Positions 1 through 6,730 of a DNA stretch of 7,504 bases are shown in pieces. Source of the DNA: DATAEK01 sp036258055 (GTDB taxonomy: Bacteria > Acidobacteriota > Vicinamibacteria > Vicinamibacterales > 2-12-FULL-66-21); the NCBI GenBank assembly GCA_036258055.1, contig DATAEK010000208.1, forward strand, positions 1 through 7,504, written 5' to 3'. A program made the position numbers and the translations under genes. The stretch's first letter is position 1. Each line of letters begins with the position of its first letter. The notes below the pieces were generated by a model. The model saw only the letters and a program-made list of their open reading frames with translations. It was not told where the DNA came from and did no database searches.

Positions 1-2584
1 TCCCGACTTTCGCGACTTCCTGATCCAGGCTGTGGATCTCGAGCGGCGGGAACGTCGTCGCTTTCGCCAGCGTTTTCTGGAACGCGACGGGATCGGACGT
101 CGGATCCGCCTTCAGGAGCACGATCACTCGCGGCAGGAGAATCTGCAGCTCGCGCAGCTTCGGATTGTCGACGCCGGTCGTGAGATACGCGTTCGTGCTG
201 AACAGGTAATTCAGATAGTCGATGCGCGCCTGCACATAGCCCTGGCGATCGTTGACCGACTTGGGGGGAATGCCGGGCAGGAAGGCGAGGATGCCGGCCG
301 TGTTCAGACCGACCGCGCGGCGTTCGGCATCGAGCCCGAGCAGCACGGGCGTTCCCGGCTCGAGACGCCAGAAGTCGGCAACCGGCGTAGAAACGGCGAC
401 GCCGCCTCCCTGCGCCTGATTCATGATGTCGTCGAAGGGCGCGCTCAACCCGACCGACCGCTCCGCGTACACCGTGGCGCGGTACTTCGCCGGATCGCCG
501 AGCAGAAAGAACGGAACGCCACGCAGTCCGTAGCCGGGCAGATAGAAGCTGGGCAACACGGATTCGACCATGTACGTCGCATCGCGGACCCCGGGGACCT
601 GCCGCAACGTCGCCACCAGCTTGTCGATTTCGGGCTTGAGCGCGCCGAGCTGCACCGCGGCGGGACCGTTCAACTTCTCGACGTCCACCAGATCCGGCGC
701 GTTGAACATGATCTGCCAGTCGGTGCCGATCTGAACCTTCGCACCGCGCACGGCCTTGTCCTCGAACGAGCGGCTGGTGACGATGGGATACAGGCTCACG
801 CTCGACATCAGCGCGACGATGAGCAGGAACGCGACCGTGCGGTGCGGCTTCGTGGCCATGTGCTGCAGCGCAAACCGGCCGAGCACGCCGCCGATCGGCT
901 TCAGCACCGGCGCCATGACCTTCTGAATCCGCTCGCGTTTGGACGCAAGCAGCGTCGCCACACCGAACAGGAAGAGCGGCAGCCCGAGGAAATCGAGCAA
1001 CCGATCGGCCATCCGGAACCAATGGAGCCCGGGGATGTCCGAGATGGCGAACTCGAAAATCCATCCGGTCAGGACGTAGGTCCCGAGCATCAGCGCGAGC
1101 GCCGGCAGGGCGCCGAAGTGCATCGAGGCACTCGCGATCTCGGACCCTGACACCCGCACCGACGCTTCGAGCGGCGAGATCGTCGTCGCGTACTTCACCA
1201 GCCGGCGGCTGACAACGAGGGCGAGCCCGACCGAGATCGCCAGGAACGCCGCGAAGATGGCGATCTGCTGACCGTCGAAGAGCACGTTCATCGGAAGATG
1301 TCCGCGCTCGTAGACGAGGAGCGGCACGACCGATCCGGCAATCAGACCGAGCGCGCCGCCGCCAAGGCCGCCGGCGGTGACGCTCACCAGCAGGGCGCGG
1401 CCCATCAGCTGGCCGGAGATGCCGCGCAGGCGCATCAGGCCCAGCTTGCGGCGTTCGTTCAGCATCAGCAGCCCGGCGAGGTTGGCGGCCAGCACCCAGG
1501 CCATCCACAGCAGCGGCAGCGCGACGAGCAGCGACACGATGCCGATCAGCCGCGCGATGTTCTGCATGCGCTCGAGCAGTACTTCGGTCGTGCTGTCGAC
1601 GACGAAATTCGTGGGCCCGAACTTCTCTTCGAGATCGTCGGTCTCCCCCGCCTCGTGGCTGTGCGAAGGCTGGCCGGTGAAGATCTTCTTCGGCGGCGCC
1701 GCCGTGTCGATCGCGCCGCGGTGCAGATCGGTGTTGATCTGCTCGACGCGGGCGAGCGATCCGGGGATGTCCCACCCGGAGACCAGGCGCGGCCGGTCGA
1801 TCTTCGCGACGTAGACGACTTCCGGTGCGTATTCCGCCTGCTGGATGTGGCCGGCGTCTTCGTTGCCGCCCGTCATCTCGTCGGGGACGAGGCCATTGGC
1901 CACCTGGTCGAATTTGTTCAGCACGTCCCACTCGTACGGCATGATCAGCACGGCGCCGATGTAGGGGATGTAGCTGACCGATCCGGTCTGGTCCATCAGC
2001 CAGCGGTTCAGATCGTCGCGATCCAGCCTGACGACCGATCGGATCGGCGTGTTGAACAGGAACCGCGGCTGCTCGGCGACGTGCACCTGCAGCGTGAAGT
2101 CCTTCGACCCCTGAAGCGCGTGGAACGCCTGTCCCATCGCGTACTCGGGCCCGATGAGCGCGAGCACCGCGCCGCGCTCCCCACCGCCCTTCGCCACCGC
2201 GAACCCGAGCTCCGGCGGCAGGATCGACAGATCGGACGCGGCGAGCAGGCACAGCCAGGGCGTCGTGAACGGCTTGCGATCGACCTGCGCCTCGACCTCG
2301 CCCCCTTCGGGGAAACGCGCGCGCAGGAATGCGAGCGATTCCACGCGCGTGACGCCGGGGGTGCGCGCGACGAGGCCTTTCAGGCTCTGGTCGCCGTTGA
2401 CCGGCCCCCGCTGGTAGACCGCGAGGTCCCAGGGAATCCGGCGCAGCTGGTCGTCGACGTAGACCTTGAGCGCGTGTCGCGAGGTGATGTTGACCGTGGC
2501 CAACAGCGCCCCGACGAGGAACGTCACCAGGCCGAACGTGAGCATCGTCCGGCGGCCAAGAATTCTGAGGAGGCGGCGAATCAT
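1..2584 (-). CDS. Large FtsX/MacB-type ABC permease, 3' end cut by window edge
   Basis: I translated this frame by hand: it is open from ATG 2584-2582 to the left edge, 861 codons without a stop. After a short basic N-terminus comes a membrane helix (about residues 15-32), then a large predicted periplasmic region (about 33-340), then a block of hydrophobic helices (about 345-375, 395-425, 440-460, 492-512, 530-548). The loop NERRKLGLMRLRGISGQLM (376-394) matches the cytoplasmic coupling-loop signature of FtsX/MacB/LolC permeases. Another helix (582-600) starts a second periplasmic domain that runs off the window. This is the duplicated FtsX layout of long, roughly 1000-residue or larger permeases, which work with a separate ATPase in lipoprotein trafficking, export or mechanotransmission. 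The start overlaps the upstream propeller stop as ATGA, so translation is probably coupled; I see no clear Shine-Dalgarno. Superfamily assignment is firm, substrate unknown. No ATPase is visible here. Confidence 0.88.
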   Translation of the reverse strand, partial: MIRRLLRILGRRTMLTFGLVTFLVGALLATVNITSRHALKVYVDDQLRRIPWDLAVYQRGPVNGDQSLKGLVARTPGVTRVESLAFLRARFPEGGEVEAQVDRKPFTTPWLCLLAASDLSILPPELGFAVAKGGGERGAVLALIGPEYAMGQAFHALQGSKDFTLQVHVAEQPRFLFNTPIRSVVRLDRDDLNRWLMDQTGSVSYIPYIGAVLIMPYEWDVLNKFDQVANGLVPDEMTGGNEDAGHIQQAEYAPEVVYVAKIDRPRLVSGWDIPGSLARVEQINTDLHRGAIDTAAPPKKIFTGQPSHSHEAGETDDLEEKFGPTNFVVDSTTEVLLERMQNIARLIGIVSLLVALPLLWMAWVLAANLAGLLMLNERRKLGLMRLRGISGQLMGRALLVSVTAGGLGGGALGLIAGSVVPLLVYERGHLPMNVLFDGQQIAIFAAFLAISVGLALVVSRRLVKYATTISPLEASVRVSGSEIASASMHFGALPALALMLGTYVLTGWIFEFAISDIPGLHWFRMADRLLDFLGLPLFLFGVATLLASKRERIQKVMAPVLKPIGGVLGRFALQHMATKPHRTVAFLLIVALMSSVSLYPIVTSRSFEDKAVRGAKVQIGTDWQIMFNAPDLVDVEKLNGPAAVQLGALKPEIDKLVATLRQVPGVRDATYMVESVLPSFYLPGYGLRGVPFFLLGDPAKYRATVYAERSVGLSAPFDDIMNQAQGGGVAVSTPVADFWRLEPGTPVLLGLDAERRAVGLNTAGILAFLPGIPPKSVNDRQGYVQARIDYLNYLFSTNAYLTTGVDNPKLRELQILLPRVIVLLKADPTSDPVAFQKTLAKATTFPPLEIHSLDQEVAKVG

Positions 2585-3498
2585 CGCGAACCGGGAGATG
2601 ACATGGTGAAGAGCTCCGGCTTCAGGAACGTGAACAGCCCATTCCAGACGGCGTCAGGTGCGATGACCTCGCCGCTCTTCGCGTTGAACGTCACGCCCGC
2701 CGGGTGCACGATGCCGGTCGAGCGGCCTTTGATCAGGGAATGCGGCGGCACGTCGCCGTCATCGCCTTCGTCGTTCCACACGCCGATGAATCCCTCGCTG
2801 CCGGTGTTCCACGGCGACGGCAGCTCCACGTCCGCCGAGAGCCCGGCGCGCGGCTTGTCGACGTCGTAGGGCGGCAGGTACTCGTTGTTGATGGCCGCGA
2901 CGAAGATCCGCCCGGTTGCGGGATCGAGCCCGATCTGCCGCAGGCGCGTGATGCCGGTCTTGGGTCCGGAGATGACCCGCCGCGGCGCCACGTCGCCCTC
3001 GTCGGTCCGGCCGAAAATCAACAAGCCCGTCACGCCTCCCTGAAGCCGCGAGTAGGTCGAGACCACCAGCAGATCCCGTACCGGGTCGACCGCGATGCCA
3101 ACGACCTGCAGGAGCTTCGTCTTCGGCCCCTGAATCGCGCGCAGCGGTTGGACGTCGCCGTCGGCGTCGCGTTTGAACACCAGCACGCGGCGATCGCCCG
3201 GATCGCCGACGAAGATCTCGTTGTTCTTCTCGTCCACCGCAACCGTCTCCGGCCGCGACAGTCCGGTCCTCGCGCCCTGCAGCGTTCTGACGGGCGCTTC
3301 CTCACCATTCGCCCCGCCCCGGAAGATCACCACGGCCGCAGCCAGCGGGTTGGGCGCGATGATTTCGTCGTTGGTCGTGTCGTACGCGATCCCGTGCGTC
3401 GTTCGGCTGAGCCTGGTCAGCTGCCCCTGAATCACCCGCGCCGGCGCGACGTTTCCATTTGCCAACCTGGCAAAGGCCGCAATCCGCGGCTGGCTGAC
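2581..3498 (-). CDS. C-terminal half of NHL-type beta-propeller protein, in frame after an internal TGA
   Basis: This stretch continues the frame of the propeller gene directly after its TGA and gives 305 residues to a TGA at 2583-2581. It holds the end of repeat 7 (residues 1-15) and repeats 8-12 (about 16-65, 66-114, 115-168, 169-248, 249-305). The repeat pattern is D/N-V-x-P-x-R-x-I-x-G near the start and N-E-I-x-V, then V-L-V-F-K-R, further on. Repeat 11 carries an insertion of roughly 30 residues. The only nearby start codon is a TTG at 3465-3463, preceded by no good ribosome site. A product begun there would lack a signal peptide and start in mid-repeat, so an independent gene is unlikely. 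The best reading is the second half of one roughly 743-residue secreted protein, either broken by mutation or joined by readthrough. The permease start overlaps its stop by four bases. Confidence 0.75.
   Translation of the reverse strand, partial: VSQPRIAAFARLANGNVAPARVIQGQLTRLSRTTHGIAYDTTNDEIIAPNPLAAAVVIFRGGANGEEAPVRTLQGARTGLSRPETVAVDEKNNEIFVGDPGDRRVLVFKRDADGDVQPLRAIQGPKTKLLQVVGIAVDPVRDLLVVSTYSRLQGGVTGLLIFGRTDEGDVAPRRVISGPKTGITRLRQIGLDPATGRIFVAAINNEYLPPYDVDKPRAGLSADVELPSPWNTGSEGFIGVWNDEGDDGDVPPHSLIKGRSTGIVHPAGVTFNAKSGEVIAPDAVWNGLFTFLKPELFTMSSPGSR
3461..3494 (-). other. Possible RNA hairpin just after the in-frame TGA
   Basis: On the transcript, GCCAGCC (3494-3488) can pair with GGTTGGC (3467-3461) as seven pairs including one G-U. 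A smaller GGC/GCC stem (3478-3476 with 3471-3469) can form inside it. The outer stem begins four bases after the TGA, and its 3' arm contains the TTG at 3465-3463. GC-rich coding DNA makes such stems often by chance, and the apical loop lacks the GGTC expected of a bacterial SECIS element, so a role is only a possibility. Confidence 0.2.
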
Positions 3499-3501
3499 TC
3501 A
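3499..3501 (-). other. In-frame TGA interrupting the propeller gene
   Basis: The codon follows CCC AAT (Pro-Asn) and precedes GTC AGC CAG (Val-Ser-Gln) in the same frame. The codons on both sides keep the propeller repeat: an N-E-I-x-V-A-N-like strand before it and an I-A-A-F-A-R strand, then N-G-N-V-A-P, after it. A single transition from CGA (Arg) or a change from TGG (Trp) would produce it. The sequence alone cannot separate a real mutation from a base-call error or recoding. Confidence 0.9.
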
Positions 3502-4812
3502 ATTGGGGACGAGGATCTCGCCTCGCTTCGTGTCGTACGCCACGGCGTAGGGGTTCCCGAAGCCGCTGGTCTCTTTGCCGGCCGGGGCATTGCGCACGAC
3601 CCGGCGCGGCGCCACATTTCCGACGGCCATCCGCGGAAACACCAGCGCCGTGTGATCGCCGAAGTTCGCGACCCAAATCTCGTCTTTCGCGATGGCGACG
3701 CCCATGGGGCCCTTGATCCCGGTCGCGGCCCCGCGAATCACCCGGTCGGGCTGCATGTTCCCCGATGCGGTCCGCTTGAACACCAGCACCGAGTTGTCGC
3801 CGTTGTTGGCGACGAAGATCTCGTTGTTGGCTTCGTCGACCGCTACCCCCATCGGCCAGTCGAGCTGCGTCAGCGGGCCGATGATCGTGCGCAGCGGTGC
3901 GACGTCACCGTGCGCATCGCCGTCGAAAATCGTGAGCGAGGACGGCAGGAACCGGCCGCGTGCGTTCTCGTTGAACGCGTTGTTCGTGCGCTCCTGCCGC
4001 GACTCCCGGGCGTCGTACGCGGTGTACGACGTGATGAGCTCGCCCGGCCGGAAGTTGCCGTGGTTGGCGACGACGACCTCGTTGTGTGTTTCGTCGAAGT
4101 AGATGCCGTGCGGATCCGCCATGCCCGTTTTCGGTCCGCGCACCGAACGCAGCGGGGCATCGAACTTCTGCGCATCACGCTTGAACACCACGAACATGTT
4201 CGGCGTCTGCACCGAGAGCGCGATCTCGTCCCGCTTCTTGTTGAACGCGATCCCCCACGACTGGTGGGGCACGTACAACATCCGCTTCGGCTTCACATTG
4301 CCGCGGGCGTCGTAATCGAAGACCACCAGGCGATCCTCGACGTCGTTGTTGACCGTGAAGAGCTCGCGGTGCGCCGGGTCCATCGCGACACCCGCCACGA
4401 AACCGATACCGGTCTCCGGCCCCATGATCTGCTGGACCGGCGTGGCGGCGACCCTCGAGCTCATCGGGCTGCCCATCGTCCGGCCGTAGATGAGCAGGCT
4501 CTTGCGATTCGTGTCGCTCATCATGACGAGGTCGTTCGTCGAATCGACGACCACGCCGTTGAAGCTCGGGTAGGGGTCGACGACCATCCGCACGGGCGGG
4601 AGATCGCCGAATGTGTCGGCCGCCTTCGGCACCGCGAGGCGCGTCTGCTGCCCGGGCTCTTGCGCGTCGGGCATCAGGCAGATCGACTCGGACTCAGCGG
4701 CCGCCTGCGTCTGCGCGACGAAGAGCTGTTCGACCGACGAGGCACGGTGGGAGAACGAGATCACCCACAGCGCAATGGCGAGAACGGCGGTGCTCAGCAG
4801 CCAGCGTCGCAC
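3499..4812 (-). CDS. Secreted NHL/YVTN-type beta-propeller protein, N-terminal part ending at an in-frame TGA
   Basis: The frame encodes 437 residues from GTG 4812-4810. I prefer this start to the ATG at 4827-4825 because AAAGGAG lies at 4823-4817, four bases upstream, and the product then begins MRRWLLSTAVLAIALWVISF, a typical signal peptide or membrane anchor. The ATG adds five residues and overlaps the lipoprotein gene by 14 bases. Numbered from the ATG, six full repeats occupy about residues 74-128, 129-176, 177-221, 222-307, 308-356 and 357-403, and a seventh is cut at residue 442 by TGA. Typical repeat sequence is PMGVAVDEANNEIFVANNGD followed by VLVFKR. Repeat 4 has an insertion of about 35 residues. 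NHL/YVTN-like propellers usually serve as extracytoplasmic binding scaffolds; some are enzymes, but I see no catalytic signature. Operon position suggests it works with the lipoprotein and the permease. Confidence 0.85.
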   Translation of the reverse strand: MRRWLLSTAVLAIALWVISFSHRASSVEQLFVAQTQAAAESESICLMPDAQEPGQQTRLAVPKAADTFGDLPPVRMVVDPYPSFNGVVVDSTNDLVMMSDTNRKSLLIYGRTMGSPMSSRVAATPVQQIMGPETGIGFVAGVAMDPAHRELFTVNNDVEDRLVVFDYDARGNVKPKRMLYVPHQSWGIAFNKKRDEIALSVQTPNMFVVFKRDAQKFDAPLRSVRGPKTGMADPHGIYFDETHNEVVVANHGNFRPGELITSYTAYDARESRQERTNNAFNENARGRFLPSSLTIFDGDAHGDVAPLRTIIGPLTQLDWPMGVAVDEANNEIFVANNGDNSVLVFKRTASGNMQPDRVIRGAATGIKGPMGVAIAKDEIWVANFGDHTALVFPRMAVGNVAPRRVVRNAPAGKETSGFGNPYAVAYDTKRGEILVPN

Positions 4813-4813
4813 G

Positions 4814-6604
4814 TCACTCCTTTCCATCGCCCGCTGCAGGCGTCGATGTCTTCGCCGGATTGGGGAAGAATCTTGGGTAGGTTCCCGCGATCACTTGATC
4901 GAGGACCGATTTCACGCTCTTCCATGGATCGGGGGCATAGTCGTTCATGTAGTTGCCCGGTGCGTTGATGCCCGAAATCTCCGGGCGCCAGTCTTCGCTC
5001 AACAGCTCATCCGGGTTCCCATACCGCGATGCCAGCGCCCGTACCTCGGCGTTGTCCAGGCTCGACATCCGTCCCTTGTCCAGCAGCGTGATCCAGCGGT
5101 CGGCGCTGCGCAGATGCACCCGGTACGTCGTGAAGTACGTGTGCGTGTGGAACCCGTGATCCCGGGGCATATTGTATTTCGTCGTGAAGTCCAACAGCTT
5201 CTGCGACTGCGTCTGCACGCCGGGATCGTGGTGGAGCGTGATGCCGAGCCCCCAGTGGATCACACCCGAGCGCAGCCGTTCGGGAATCACGGTGCCGTTG
5301 TCGATCCCCTGCGGGTTTCTGAAGGCTTTCGGGTGGGTTCCGAAAGCAATCTCGTACAGATACCAATAACCTTTGTGCTCCGGGTTGTGGAACGGATAGA
5401 CGAGGTCGTTGATGTTGGGCAGCTGCATGAACTCGCGCAGCGCATCACCGACCGTGCCACCGCCTTTGACCTCGCTCACGTACCCGTTGTCGTTGAAGTG
5501 CACTTCCCACCGCGGGAAGAACCCGGTGTGGTTCGTCGTGCCGGCCAGCGTTCCGTGGATGATCGCGAGCGGCTCGCGCGGCAGCCATTCCTTCTGGAAT
5601 GCGGGATAGTCCACGACCGAATAGCCGAACCGTCCTGTCGCCTGGTTCGGGAACATGTACAGATGTCCGCGCTGGTAGACGCCGCGCGCCCAGTGCGCGG
5701 CCTGCTCCTCGTTGATGTCGGCCCAGACGTCCGTGCCCTCGGGATCCTTTGCCGTCACCTTGTCGACGTGAACCAGCGGCTCCATCAGCTGATCCTCGGC
5801 GAGCTGCCAGACGTCTCCCGGGTAGGTGCCGAGGGCACTCATCGCGTCCCAGCGGTTGTCCACGACGAAGAGTCCGAGGAACCGTGATTCCATCGGATGG
5901 AGATTGCGCCGCAGGAAGGTGCCGCCGCCTTTCCCCCAGAAGATGCCGCGGACTTCCGGATGCGTCCGCAGATAGTCCTGAATCCCCTTGCCGAGGTTCG
6001 GCAGCAGCATCTTCTGCTGCACGTCACGCAACGCCGGCGAGAGCTCACGCGTCTGCGGGAACAGCTTGTCGTGGAGATCGGGACGCCGGTCCTTCAACCA
6101 TTTCTTGATCGCGTCAGGGTCGGGGAAGTTCGATTCCACCCACGCCGCCGCCTCCATGTAGCCCTGCTCGGACGTGAAGGATCGGCGCACGTTGCGGTAG
6201 GCCATGGCATCGGCCTTCGAGACGCCGACCATCTCGTACTCAGGGACGACGTTGACCTTGACGCCGCGCTCTTCCATCGCGCGCTTTACGGCCTCGACGA
6301 TGAGGTCTTCGGCGTCGGCGCTAGTGACGAAGGTCACGGTATCGCCGGGGTTGGCGATGCCGAGCCCCGCACCTTGAAAGCCCGTCTTGTTCCTGACGAG
6401 CGGCCTGACGTGCTGGATGATCTCGTCGACCGAGGACGTGGGCTTCAGATACGACGGATAGCGCGGCTCGGGGTACTGGACGGCCGGCTCGGCCGCAGCC
6501 GGGGCTGCCGACTGCCGCGTCTCGCTGCCGCCGCACGCCGCTCCGGCCATCGCCACGACGAGCACGCCCGGCAATGCCAGGCGCCGGGCACCTTGAATGG
6601 TCAT
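4814..6604 (-). CDS. Predicted lipoprotein of unrecognised family, faintly M29-aminopeptidase-like
   Basis: The ATG at 6604-6602 gives 596 residues ending in TGA 4816-4814. The frame also extends to a TTG at 6646, but the ATG puts a basic start (MTIQGARRLALPG), a hydrophobic stretch and a lipobox-like AGAAC with Cys at residue 24 in the right order for signal peptidase II. A low-complexity Ala/Pro/Gln linker (about 25-55) follows. The mature part contains GLGIANPGDTVTFVTSADAE (81-100), reminiscent of the N-terminal 'conditions for a call at position x' fold of M29 aminopeptidases. Later come E418-x-x-x-G422, an E442-x-x-R-S-G-V-I-H450 segment and an H458-H459-D460 motif, resembling in order the acidic, glycine and His/Asp metal ligands of M29 enzymes. 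I do not recognise the family by name, and the enzymatic reading is a weak inference. It is the first gene of the operon and is probably anchored in an envelope membrane. Confidence 0.82.
   Translation of the reverse strand: MTIQGARRLALPGVLVVAMAGAACGGSETRQSAAPAAAEPAVQYPEPRYPSYLKPTSSVDEIIQHVRPLVRNKTGFQGAGLGIANPGDTVTFVTSADAEDLIVEAVKRAMEERGVKVNVVPEYEMVGVSKADAMAYRNVRRSFTSEQGYMEAAAWVESNFPDPDAIKKWLKDRRPDLHDKLFPQTRELSPALRDVQQKMLLPNLGKGIQDYLRTHPEVRGIFWGKGGGTFLRRNLHPMESRFLGLFVVDNRWDAMSALGTYPGDVWQLAEDQLMEPLVHVDKVTAKDPEGTDVWADINEEQAAHWARGVYQRGHLYMFPNQATGRFGYSVVDYPAFQKEWLPREPLAIIHGTLAGTTNHTGFFPRWEVHFNDNGYVSEVKGGGTVGDALREFMQLPNINDLVYPFHNPEHKGYWYLYEIAFGTHPKAFRNPQGIDNGTVIPERLRSGVIHWGLGITLHHDPGVQTQSQKLLDFTTKYNMPRDHGFHTHTYFTTYRVHLRSADRWITLLDKGRMSSLDNAEVRALASRYGNPDELLSEDWRPEISGINAPGNYMNDYAPDPWKSVKSVLDQVIAGTYPRFFPNPAKTSTPAAGDGKE
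4817..4823 (-). promoter_or_regulatory. Shine-Dalgarno AAAGGAG for the propeller gene
   Basis: AAAGGAG on the minus strand lies within the last codons of the lipoprotein gene. Four bases (TGAC, containing the lipoprotein stop TGA) separate it from GTG 4812-4810. It decides in favour of the GTG start over the ATG at 4827 and indicates that the two genes are translated from one message. Confidence 0.6.
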
Positions 6605-6616
6605 ACCAATGAGTGC

Positions 6617-6646
6617 AGTTTGTGCCGGGGGGATGGTGGTTGTCAA
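6617..6646 (-). promoter_or_regulatory. Candidate promoter for the lipoprotein-propeller-permease operon
   Basis: TTGACA at 6646-6641 is a perfect -35 hexamer. After 18 bases CAAACT (6622-6617) matches TATAAT at three positions, including the important A2 and T6. The transcript would begin only a few bases before ATG 6604, so the message would be nearly leaderless; in keeping with that, no Shine-Dalgarno is visible before the ATG. The -10 match is poor, so this is tentative. Confidence 0.25.
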
Positions 6647-6686
6647 TCGCCGCCCGGAAGGCTTGAACCGCGTCGGCCACGGAGAG

Positions 6687-6722
6687 AAACGGAGGAAACG
6701 GTTCCCTCCGTCCCCTCCGTTT
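6687..6722 (-). terminator. Inverted repeat, likely terminator of the TonB-dependent receptor gene
   Basis: AAACGGAGG (6687-6695) and CCTCCGTTT (6714-6722) form a perfect nine-base inverted repeat with an 18-base loop. A second copy CCTCCGT (6705-6711) inside the loop allows an alternative, tighter stem with 6689-6695. The structure begins eight bases after the receptor stop codon. In the direction of transcription it is followed by TCTC-type pyrimidines rather than a clean T run, so termination may be moderate. Confidence 0.5.
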
Positions 6723-6730
6723 GAGCGCGA

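Noticed and set aside
32..1150. A 372-codon open frame on the plus strand.
   Set aside because: It is the antisense shadow of the permease, whose minus-strand frame is open throughout with good membrane topology.
1298..2869. A 523-codon open frame on the plus strand.
   Set aside because: It is antisense to the FtsX-type permease and runs across the end of the propeller gene. The product has no membrane helices or recognisable motif and is dominated by Arg, Asp, Gln and His.
3499..3501. Selenocysteine reading of the internal TGA.
   Set aside because: No Cys is conserved at this point in the other repeats, no SECIS-like GGTC apical loop is seen downstream, and propeller scaffolds are not known selenoproteins.
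2704..4968. A 754-codon open frame on the plus strand.
   Set aside because: It lies antisense to the propeller gene and the end of the lipoprotein gene. Its product is rich in Arg, His and Asp without domains, as expected of an antisense frame in GC-rich DNA, whereas the minus-strand product shows clear repeats.
4613..5887. A 424-codon plus-strand frame, and a 275-codon one at 5897-6724.
   Set aside because: Both lie opposite the lipoprotein gene. Their composition is that of GC-rich antisense frames and no family is recognisable.
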